DNA of 5,965 nt from Patescibacteria group bacterium (GTDB taxonomy: Bacteria; Patescibacteriota; Microgenomatia; Levybacterales; UBA12049). This document shows positions 1 to 4,758 of the stretch, one piece after another. Numbering within the stretch: the stretch's first letter is position 1; each line of letters opens with the position of its first letter. The stretch spans positions 1 through 5,965 of the forward strand of contig JAMCZG010000023.1 in the NCBI GenBank assembly GCA_023485715.1, given 5' to 3'. The translations under genes and the position numbers were made by a program. The notes under the pieces were generated by a model that was given only the letters and a program-made list of their open reading frames with translations, had not been told where the DNA came from and did no database searches.

Positions 1-855
1 TGAAATCACCAAAAAATTATAATGAACCCAATATTTAACAAACAGCCTGTTTGATGCCGCTTCGCTTTGTGCGATTTCGTTTGTGTGATGGATATTAATA
101 TGGTCTATCCCGCCGGTGTGAATATCAAAACTTACGCCTAGTGCCTTCATCGACATCGCACTGCACTCAATATGCCACCCCGGAAATCCGATACCCCACG
201 GGCTTTCCCATTCCATCTGACGACGCGAAGCGGAGTCATCCTGAGCGGAGTCGAAGGATCTTCCATTTGAATAACTAAACTTCCATAAAGCAAAATCCGT
301 AGGATTTTTCTTCTGTCCGATCTCAACTCTTGCACCGGCCCTTATATCTTCCAAAGCCTGTTTTGAAAGCTTATTGTAATCCGGAAATTTAGAAGTATCA
401 AAATAGATTCCGTCTCTTGTTTTATAGGTGAATCCTTTTTCTTCCAAAACTTGGATTAACTCGATTTGATCTTTTATATGTTCTGTTGCCCGAAGCATTA
501 AGTCAGGCATTTGAATATTAAGAAGTTTCAGGCTGTTCTTAAATTGATTCTCGAATTTTTTGGCGATTTCAAAAACCGAAAGGCCGAGTTTTTTTGAGCC
601 TTTTTCCATCTTATCCTCGCCCTCGTCAGAGTCTGAGACCAAATGCCCGACATCCGTAATATTCATAACGTGTTTTATTTTATATCCGTTAAACTTTAAA
701 ATTCTGACCAGGATATCATCTCCAACGTATCTTCTCATGTGTCCGATATGCGAATAATCGTAAACCGTCGGCCCGCATGAATACATTCCGACATTCGGAG
801 GATCTAAGGGTTCAAACTCCTCTATTTTTCTAGATAAAGTATTATAAATTCTCAT
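1..855 (-). CDS. cysS: Cysteinyl-tRNA synthetase, N-terminal 285 residues (3' end beyond window)
   Basis: Cytoplasmic class I aminoacyl-tRNA synthetase that activates cysteine with ATP and charges tRNA-Cys. The reading frame is open from the ATG at 855 to base 1. Visible landmarks are CGPTVYD with zinc ligand Cys27, the HIGH signature at residues 36-39, NITDVGH at 65-71, GWHIECSAM with Cys231, and HHTNE with His256 and Glu260. These four match the known zinc-binding set of the family. The fragment ends at HYNFLVIS, just before the expected KMSKS loop. Cys27 to Cys231 spans 204 residues against about 181 in the E. coli enzyme; part of the excess is a repeat-encoded insert at about residues 195-211 (SFDSAQDD). 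That insert precedes the Zn-ligand region and does not break the frame. An AAGGT (866-862) seven bases upstream is a plausible ribosome site. Confident in identity; the C-terminal anticodon-binding part is unseen. Confidence 0.97.
   Translation of the reverse strand, partial: MRIYNTLSRKIEEFEPLDPPNVGMYSCGPTVYDYSHIGHMRRYVGDDILVRILKFNGYKIKHVMNITDVGHLVSDSDEGEDKMEKGSKKLGLSVFEIAKKFENQFKNSLKLLNIQMPDLMLRATEHIKDQIELIQVLEEKGFTYKTRDGIYFDTSKFPDYNKLSKQALEDIRAGARVEIGQKKNPTDFALWKFSYSNGRSFDSAQDDSASRRQMEWESPWGIGFPGWHIECSAMSMKALGVSFDIHTGGIDHINIHHTNEIAQSEAASNRLFVKYWVHYNFLVIS
221..260. repeat. Short dispersed-type repeat inserted in frame in cysS
   Basis: A GC-richer 40-base block inside cysS. It contains the direct repeat AGCGGAGTC at 229-237 and 244-252, and the inverted pair ATCCT (238-242) / AGGAT (255-259). 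From memory, the core at 235-260 is a very common interspersed sequence in many environmental bacterial genomes, often translated as FDSAQDD or, in another frame, STPLRMT; this was not checked by search. It encodes roughly residues 199-211 of the synthetase. It is flanked by near-identical 10-mers TTCCATCTGA (211-220) and TTCCATTTGA (261-270), which may be a target duplication or chance, because TTCCAT also recurs at 281. Confidence 0.75.
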
Positions 856-868
856 CAATCGACCTTGC

Positions 869-966
869 GGTGAGGCACAAAATTTTTGCTGTTCGCATTT
901 TGCACCTTGAAATCTTATTATTGATTTCAATTGCGGAACAAGAAAATTTTCGTGCCGACCTCAGCC
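869..966. repeat. Long imperfect palindrome, copy A (cysS upstream gap)
   Basis: Left arm 869-897 is the imperfect reverse complement of right arm 932-966, with small gaps; both contain an AAAATTTT-like core next to GTGCC and GAGG/CCTC. Nested inside is a perfect 8-base hairpin, TTGAAATC (907-914) and GATTTCAA (923-930), with loop TTATTATT. The right arm is the same sequence as copies B, C and D: 937-965 matches 1701-1729 at 26 of 29 bases. It fills most of the 120-base gap between the hypothetical gene and cysS, so it would lie in a read-through transcript or in the cysS leader. There is no T-run after the hairpin on the minus strand, so a classical terminator is not supported. No other feature is apparent in the gap. 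Confidence 0.8.
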
Positions 967-975
967 AAAATATAA

Positions 976-1551
976 TCATCCACTCGCCCCCCTAAACATT
1001 TCCGTTTTGTTTTTTGCCCGTTGAACCGCGACCGGCGGTTCTTTTTTCTTCTCTTCTTTTATTTGCAACTCTTCCATTTTCTTCTTTTCTTCCTCCTCTT
1101 TTTGAATTTTTTCTCCCTGCCTTTCTTCCGGAGGCTTTGGTGGGTTTGTTAACGGTTGGTAATATGTTGTTTGATGTAACTCCTGTCGGAGTTTTTGGAG
1201 CTTTTGAAGCTCTTCTGGTGTTTTTTCAGGATGTTCCTCGGTTATTTTTCTAATTTGATTTTGTTGGCTTTGTTGCGAACTGCTTTGATTTGTATTTTTA
1301 TCACCGACTCCATAAAGGCTTTTGACAACATCTTGGGTTTGTTTTGTCTGGTCTGCATTTTGTTGTATTGTGCTTGGTTCATTTGGTGCTTGAGCTGGCT
1401 GATCACTTCCGCCGGTTATTTGTGAACCTGCAGTTTTTGCTAAATCCGATGGCGCATTTACGATCTGCTTTCCGACCTGTTTTGTCGCTGCTTGACCCTG
1501 CTCTAACATTTCCCCAGCGATATCCCCCAAAATTCCACCTTTATTAATCAT
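976..1551 (-). CDS. Low-complexity Q/K/E-rich hypothetical protein, 191 aa
   Basis: Function not recognised. Residues 1-50 are mildly amphipathic and rich in Gly, Ala and Gln. Residues 50-100 are Gln/Asn/Ser-rich and probably disordered. Residues 101-170 are strongly charged (TEEHPEKTPEELQKLQKLRQ, then an E/K run at 151-170) and probably form a helix or coiled coil with a proline-rich break near 136-142. The C-terminus ends VQRAKNKTEMFRGASG. There is no signal peptide, membrane segment or cysteine. The charged middle and the RxKxKTEMFRGASG-like tail resemble a protein I associate with Patescibacteria genomes, but that is recollection only. The ATG at 1551 has no upstream Shine-Dalgarno; AAAGGTGG falls just inside the frame, so a TTG start at codon 8 is possible. 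A TATATT (1557-1552) abuts the ATG. Plus-strand open frames across it are shadows of this low-complexity sequence. Confidence 0.72.
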   Translation of the reverse strand: MINKGGILGDIAGEMLEQGQAATKQVGKQIVNAPSDLAKTAGSQITGGSDQPAQAPNEPSTIQQNADQTKQTQDVVKSLYGVGDKNTNQSSSQQSQQNQIRKITEEHPEKTPEELQKLQKLRQELHQTTYYQPLTNPPKPPEERQGEKIQKEEEEKKKMEELQIKEEKKKEPPVAVQRAKNKTEMFRGASG

Positions 1552-1571
1552 AATATATCAATTAACTTTTT

Positions 1572-1694
1572 AAATGCGCGGGGAGCTTGTAAAATTTTCG
1601 TTGTGAGCATTAGCGGGCACAACGATTAATGTTTAATTCTGCCTTTTTTCGCGCTGCGAACACGAAAATCTTTACAAGCAACCTCAGCGCATTT
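1572..1694. repeat. Long imperfect palindrome, copy B (intergenic)
   Basis: Left arm 1572-1608 and right arm 1653-1694 are near reverse complements over about 38 bases: both ends carry AAATGCGC, and the interior shares GCTTGTAAA followed by ATTTTCGT, with a few gaps. The 44-base centre has a small hairpin ATTAA-TGT-TTAAT. The right arm with its left flank (1644-1690) aligns without gaps to 5125-5171 inside dnaX at 36 of 47 positions. With copy C it fills nearly all of the 190-base gap between the DUF59 gene and the hypothetical gene. It is palindromic at a scale typical of REP/MITE-type elements and carries no open frame. Confidence 0.82.
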
Positions 1695-1700
1695 GGACCC

Positions 1701-1730
1701 AACACGAAAGTTTTCGTACCGACCTCAGCA
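1701..1730. repeat. Solo repeat arm, copy C (downstream of DUF59 gene)
   Basis: A single arm of the same repeat family, 26 of 29 bases identical to 937-965. Within it ACGAAA (1704-1709) and TTTCGT (1712-1717) form a perfect short dyad. No matching left arm of its own is present; it sits in the same orientation directly after copy B and ends 11 bases before the DUF59 stop codon. A T7 run lies between it and that stop when read on the minus strand, but on the wrong side of the dyad for a terminator. Confidence 0.7.
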
Positions 1731-1741
1731 AAAAAACATTC

Positions 1742-2044
1742 TTAAATTCCGAATTCTTTCCTTATTTTATCCGATACTCTCTCCGGTGTCCATGCCGGCT
1801 CCCAAACAAAATTTATTTTGACATTTTTTACATCTTTTATTTTTTTAACTGCAGTTTCGATTAAATCTACGAATTCAAATTTTAAGGGACAACCCTGAGT
1901 CGTAAGCGTCATGTCGATTTCGACAAATTTTGAATTCTGATCGATTCGAACATCGTAAATTAATCCCAAATCTACAATATTGATATTGATTTCGGGATCG
2001 ACAACTGTCTTTAATTTTTTCAAAACCTCTTCTTTTTTTATCAT
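1742..2044 (-). CDS. MIP18/DUF59-family metal-sulfur cluster assembly protein
   Basis: A 100-residue protein of the DUF59 (SufT/PaaD/MIP18-like) family, whose members help Fe-S or other metal cluster maturation in the cytosol. Family hallmarks are present in order: DPEI near residue 16 leading into IVDLGLIYDV (23-32), MTLTTQGCPL (45-54) with the conserved Cys52, and VWEPAWTPERVSDKIRKEFG (80-99), matching the usual VWxPxWtpe ending. Length is normal for a single-domain member. No suf or isc genes are adjacent, so the exact target is unknown. A GTG at 2059 would add five residues, but the ATG at 2044 is preferred because the family match starts just after it and a predicted -10 element (2055-2050) overlaps the GTG version. 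No Shine-Dalgarno precedes the ATG, which fits a leaderless transcript. Confidence 0.93.
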   Translation of the reverse strand: MIKKEEVLKKLKTVVDPEININIVDLGLIYDVRIDQNSKFVEIDMTLTTQGCPLKFEFVDLIETAVKKIKDVKNVKINFVWEPAWTPERVSDKIRKEFGI

Positions 2045-2049
2045 AAGCC

Positions 2050-2078
2050 ATGGTAGCACAATTCAAAAACATGATCAA
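2050..2078 (-). promoter_or_regulatory. Predicted sigma70-type promoter for the DUF59 gene
   Basis: On the minus strand TTGATC (2078-2073), a 17-base spacer and TACCAT (2055-2050), with a TGC extension before the -10 box (extended -10 pattern TGn). Transcription starting about 6-7 bases downstream would begin at 2044-2043, on the A or T of the ATG, giving a leaderless message. The -10 box matches consensus at 4 of 6 positions, so this is weaker evidence than for the opposing promoter. Confidence 0.5.
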
Positions 2079-2107
2079 TTGACAATCATTATGTAAAATG
2101 TTATAAA
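2079..2107 (+). promoter_or_regulatory. Strong predicted sigma70-type promoter for the 2117 gene
   Basis: A consensus -35 TTGACA at 2079-2084, an exact 17-base spacer, and -10 TATAAA at 2102-2107 (5 of 6). The expected start, 6-8 bases after the -10 box, is 2113-2115, leaving only 2-4 bases before the ATG at 2117. There is no Shine-Dalgarno, so the message is predicted to be essentially leaderless. Its -35 box directly abuts that of the opposing promoter at 2078/2079, inside CAATTG. Confidence 0.75.
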
Positions 2108-2116
2108 TCCCAAAAT

Positions 2117-2953
2117 ATGGCGGGAACATTCAAAGAAAGACCACTAGGGCAGGCAGGAAAAGAAAGAATAGGAAATTTCTATCTGGCTTTATTGTTAAAC
2201 GGCTTCGAAAACCAGCAAAGAACTGAAATGCCGTTTGACGAAGTCCAGGAGGGTCTCTATAGGAGGATAAACTCACAGCTCCCCGATGCCCTTGTTAAAA
2301 TGCTTAATTTAGACAATATGTCATGGCAGATGTTCGGATCGGCCGGATTGCCAAGATTGATGCTCGGATTTTATGGAAAAAGGCCGAAAATGCCTATAAG
2401 AAGCGCCGATGCAACAATAGAAATGGCAAATAGAGTCGTTTTAAACGGATCTTCCGATACGACTTTCCATCCAAAACCTGTTCTTGTAAGAATTGCCGGA
2501 TATAGCCTTTCTTTAAATCGGGTGGTGGCAGCGACATACGAAACTTCTAACCATAAGGAATTAATAAGGGCTAATGTCTCGCTCGCTCAAAAAGAAGCTT
2601 CGCTTTTTGAAGACGAACGTTCTTTCCCGGGATGCTTAAGAGGTTGTTTTTTGGCTGGCATACCTACTAACCGAAGTTTTCCCTATTCAACCGCGGGATT
2701 AGTAACCGATCAGATGGTATATAGCACGCTTATTTCTTCTGATCCGAAACATACAGTAGCCCTCTCTGTAGCAAACGACACTAGAGGTGTTTATTTCGGA
2801 AGACCTGATAAAAAAGACCTTGGGGCAAATACAATCCTCGGAAAAGAAGTCGATTTTTGCGCAGAAAGAACTCCTGCGTCTGTAATAGTATCTCTGGATT
2901 CAAAACAGAATGGCTTGGATATTCAGTTTCCCCGTAGACTTCAAGGAGCCTAA
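2117..2953 (+). CDS. Unrecognised 278-aa soluble protein
   Basis: I do not recognise this family. The frame runs uninterrupted from ATG 2117 to TAA 2951-2953 and has a near-consensus promoter immediately upstream, so it is very probably a real gene. The protein has no signal peptide or clear membrane helix and looks like a mixed alpha/beta soluble protein. The N-terminal third (about 16-85) has hydrophobic helical stretches such as NFYLALLLNGF. The rest alternates beta-like segments (PVLVRIAGYSLSLNRVVAAT at 121-140, HTVALSVAND at 212-221, ASVIVSLDS at 254-262). Cysteines occur at 173 and 177 (PGCLRGCFLAGIP) and 248. It is the only plus-strand gene here, divergent from the DUF59 gene and convergent on recR with a 4-base overlap at the stops. 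Base composition resembles its neighbours, giving no direct sign of recent transfer. Confidence 0.85.
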   Translation: MAGTFKERPLGQAGKERIGNFYLALLLNGFENQQRTEMPFDEVQEGLYRRINSQLPDALVKMLNLDNMSWQMFGSAGLPRLMLGFYGKRPKMPIRSADATIEMANRVVLNGSSDTTFHPKPVLVRIAGYSLSLNRVVAATYETSNHKELIRANVSLAQKEASLFEDERSFPGCLRGCFLAGIPTNRSFPYSTAGLVTDQMVYSTLISSDPKHTVALSVANDTRGVYFGRPDKKDLGANTILGKEVDFCAERTPASVIVSLDSKQNGLDIQFPRRLQGA

Positions 2954-3552
2954 TATTCGCTTCTGCCCTCCATTGCGCGCTGTAAGGTTACTTCGTCTGC
3001 GTATTCTATATCTGATCCGACCGGCAATCCTCTTCCTATTCTCGTAGTTTTAATTTTTGAGTTGTGATTTTTGAGTTGCTTTGAGATGTACATCGCCGTC
3101 GCCTCTCCTTCCATCGTCGGGTTTGTTGCAATAATAATTTCTGAGATTTCGGAATTTTTAACGCGATCAAACAACTGTTTAAGATAAATTTCGTCCGGCC
3201 CGATATTATTCAAAGGATCTATTTTGCCGTGCAAAACATGATATACGCCGTTATATTTCCCGTTTTTTTCCAGGGCCAAAACATCTAATGGCTGCTCCAC
3301 GACGCAAACGGTCGAATGATCGCGTCTCTCATTTCCGCAAATGTCGCACGGGTTTTCCTCGCCGATAGTAAAACAAACCGAGCAAAGAACCGTATCTTTT
3401 TTTAAGTTTGTGAGCGCCGACGCAAATTTGTCCAGCTCAAACTGGGGTACGTGTAATAGATAAAAAGTAAGTCTTTGCGCGGTTTTCGGGCCGACGCCCG
3501 GCAAACGCTCAAAAGATTCGATAAGATTTTGTATCGCTTTTGGAATCCTCAT
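2950..3552 (-). CDS. recR: Recombination protein RecR
   Basis: Cytosolic component of the RecFOR pathway that helps load RecA onto gapped single-stranded DNA. It is 200 residues, the usual length. The order of domains is a helix-hairpin-helix (FERLPGVGPKTAQRL, about 14-28), a four-cysteine zinc motif (Cys57, Cys60, Cys69, Cys72), a Toprim domain starting at VCVVEQPLDVLALE (82-95) and continuing to TNPTMEGEATAMYI (143-156), and the conserved tail RGLPVGSDIEYADEVTLQRA (174-193). Nothing essential is missing. It is the last gene of the dnaX-ybaB-prs-recR run, starting 12 bases after the prs stop with no clear Shine-Dalgarno. Its TAG stop (2952-2950) overlaps the TAA of the opposing gene, so there is no room for a conventional terminator between them. 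Confidence 0.98.
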   Translation of the reverse strand: MRIPKAIQNLIESFERLPGVGPKTAQRLTFYLLHVPQFELDKFASALTNLKKDTVLCSVCFTIGEENPCDICGNERRDHSTVCVVEQPLDVLALEKNGKYNGVYHVLHGKIDPLNNIGPDEIYLKQLFDRVKNSEISEIIIATNPTMEGEATAMYISKQLKNHNSKIKTTRIGRGLPVGSDIEYADEVTLQRAMEGRSEY

Positions 3553-3564
3553 AAAATTTAGGGG

Positions 3565-4467
3565 TTAAAATTTTTTAATCTGGTCTGCAATCGTTTTTGC
3601 GATCGATAAGACTTTGAGTTTTGGGAAATATTTACTTTTCGGAATAAAAACTGCGTCTGTCACGATTACTTTTTCGACCACTGAATTTTGCAGTAATTTT
3701 GGGGCTTCTTCCGAAAAAATCGCGTGAGTGACAAAAACAAAAACTTCATCGATTTTGTTTTTACGAAGCATCTCTGCCGCGACTATTATTGTTTTTCCGG
3801 ACGAAATCATGTCGTCGACGATTATCGCCCGTTTAATTTTTTTATTTTTCGGTAAACCTTCGATTTTTTCGGCTGTTACTTCTCCGGTTTCTAAATCCCT
3901 GTCTTTTGTAATAACGGCAAACGGCATTTTTATTAGTCCCGCTAAAATTTTAACCCGCCTTATTCCTCCGGCGTCAGGAGAAATTAAAATACTGTCGTTG
4001 TAATATTTTCTTACAAAATCGCCAAAAACGGGCAAAGCTGACAAATGGAAAACAGGGATTTTGAAGAGTTCCGGTGTTTTAACCGAGTGGACATCGAAAA
4101 CTATTATCCTGTCCACGCCGAGCGATTCGATATTTTTAATTATTACATCGATCGAAACCGCCTCACCGTCTCTGAAAATATGATCCTGTCTCTGGTACCC
4201 AAGATACGGCACAACTGCGCTGACAGATTTTGCGCCCGATCTTTTTAATGCATCGATTATAAAAAATAATTCCATGTAGTTTTGGTCTGTAGGCGTAGAA
4301 GTCGATTGAACCACTACCGTATCCTGGTCCACAACTTTATCTAAGATTCTTATTCTTCTCTCCAAATCTGGAAAAATATGGATATCAACCGGAGAAAGCC
4401 GGAGATTTAATTCTTTCGCGATTTTTTCGGCCAAAGGCTTGTTTGAACTACCGCTAAAAATCTTCAT
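3565..4467 (-). CDS. prs: Ribose-phosphate pyrophosphokinase (PRPP synthetase)
   Basis: Transfers pyrophosphate from ATP to ribose 5-phosphate to make PRPP for nucleotide, histidine, tryptophan and NAD synthesis; cytosolic. It has 300 residues from the ATG at 4467. The N-terminus MKIFSGSSNKPLAEKIAKEL matches the family start. Then come FPDLE (32-36, for the family's F-D-G-E segment), QSTSTPTDQNYMEL (54-67), PYLGYQRQDH (87-96, the ATP loop region), DVHS (125-128), SPDAGGIRR (163-171) and the PRPP-binding loop AIIVDDMISSGKTI (214-227). A GTG at 4497 would extend it ten residues but overlaps ybaB and is not family-like. GGGAT about seven bases upstream is a weak ribosome site. RDGEAVS replaces the typical bacterial basic stretch after RQD, and KDRDLETGEV replaces the usual DKRR region, so it is a divergent member. 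Its place between ybaB and recR is unusual; translation is probably coupled to ybaB, four bases upstream. Confidence 0.95.
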   Translation of the reverse strand: MKIFSGSSNKPLAEKIAKELNLRLSPVDIHIFPDLERRIRILDKVVDQDTVVVQSTSTPTDQNYMELFFIIDALKRSGAKSVSAVVPYLGYQRQDHIFRDGEAVSIDVIIKNIESLGVDRIIVFDVHSVKTPELFKIPVFHLSALPVFGDFVRKYYNDSILISPDAGGIRRVKILAGLIKMPFAVITKDRDLETGEVTAEKIEGLPKNKKIKRAIIVDDMISSGKTIIVAAEMLRKNKIDEVFVFVTHAIFSEEAPKLLQNSVVEKVIVTDAVFIPKSKYFPKLKVLSIAKTIADQIKKF

Positions 4468-4471
4468 ACTT

Positions 4472-4744
4472 TTATCCCAAAAGGCCTCCCAGTCCACCCA
4501 TCTGCTGGAGTTTTTTTGCTGACGCTTCCTGGGATTTTTTGATCGCCTCGTTAACCGCTTCTCTTACATCGTTGTCCGATTTTCCGTTAGTTTGGATACT
4601 TTCGATTTTCTGATCGCCGGTTATTGTTATATTAACCCCGTTTTTAGAAATGTTAATTTTTTCCGCGGCCAATTCTCTTTGAATCTGCATCGCCTGATCA
4701 CGCATTTTTTTTATATCTCCGATTTGCTTAAAAGGATTAAACAT
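4472..4744 (-). CDS. ybaB: YbaB/EbfC-family nucleoid-associated DNA-binding protein
   Basis: A small dimeric nucleoid-associated protein that binds DNA, usually encoded between dnaX and recR. It has 90 residues, slightly shorter than the roughly 100-110 typical. MFNPFKQIGDIKKMRDQAMQ matches the family N-terminal helix, the middle GVNITITGDQKIESI (36-50) forms the beta hairpin, the helix DVREAVNEAIKKSQEASAKK (59-78) follows, and a glycine-rich MGGLGGLLG tail ends the protein, as is common in the family. The start is supported by the best Shine-Dalgarno of the window. It lies 14 bases after dnaX and 4 bases before prs, so co-transcription is very likely. Confidence 0.96.
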   Translation of the reverse strand: MFNPFKQIGDIKKMRDQAMQIQRELAAEKINISKNGVNITITGDQKIESIQTNGKSDNDVREAVNEAIKKSQEASAKKLQQMGGLGGLLG

Positions 4745-4749
4745 AAAAT

Positions 4750-4758
4750 ATCACCCCC
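4750..4758 (-). promoter_or_regulatory. Strong ribosome binding site of ybaB
   Basis: Read on the minus strand, GGGGGTGAT sits directly after the dnaX TGA stop and five bases before the ybaB ATG. It is complementary to the conserved 16S rRNA tail (GGTGAT), and is the only strong Shine-Dalgarno in the window; most other starts here have weak or no sites. Together with the 14-base gap it suggests efficient re-initiation after dnaX. Confidence 0.75.

Noticed and set aside
147..335. 62-residue minus-strand frame across the cysS repeat
   Set aside because: Out-of-frame reading within clear CysRS coding sequence; its STPLRMT segment is just another frame of the repeat.
907..930. Perfect 8-base hairpin as a terminator of the hypothetical gene
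   Set aside because: No T-run follows on the minus strand, and it is better explained as the inner part of palindrome copy A.
1014..1547. Plus-strand open frames opposite the hypothetical gene
   Set aside because: They are antisense shadows of a Q/K/E-rich sequence, giving Leu/Phe-rich nonsense with no ribosome site or family match.
1731..1737. T7 run after the DUF59 stop as an intrinsic terminator
   Set aside because: On the minus strand the run precedes the ACGAAA/TTTCGT dyad, the reverse of terminator order.
1875..2129. 84-residue minus-strand frame overlapping the DUF59 gene and divergent promoters
   Set aside because: Different frame from the clear DUF59 protein; no family features, and it would span the promoter region.
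2587..2610. Perfect inverted repeat TCAAAAAG / CTTTTTGA with an 8-base loop
   Set aside because: It lies in the middle of the unknown coding sequence, shows no similarity to the repeat arms and has no T-run; a single short AT-rich hairpin is plausible by chance.
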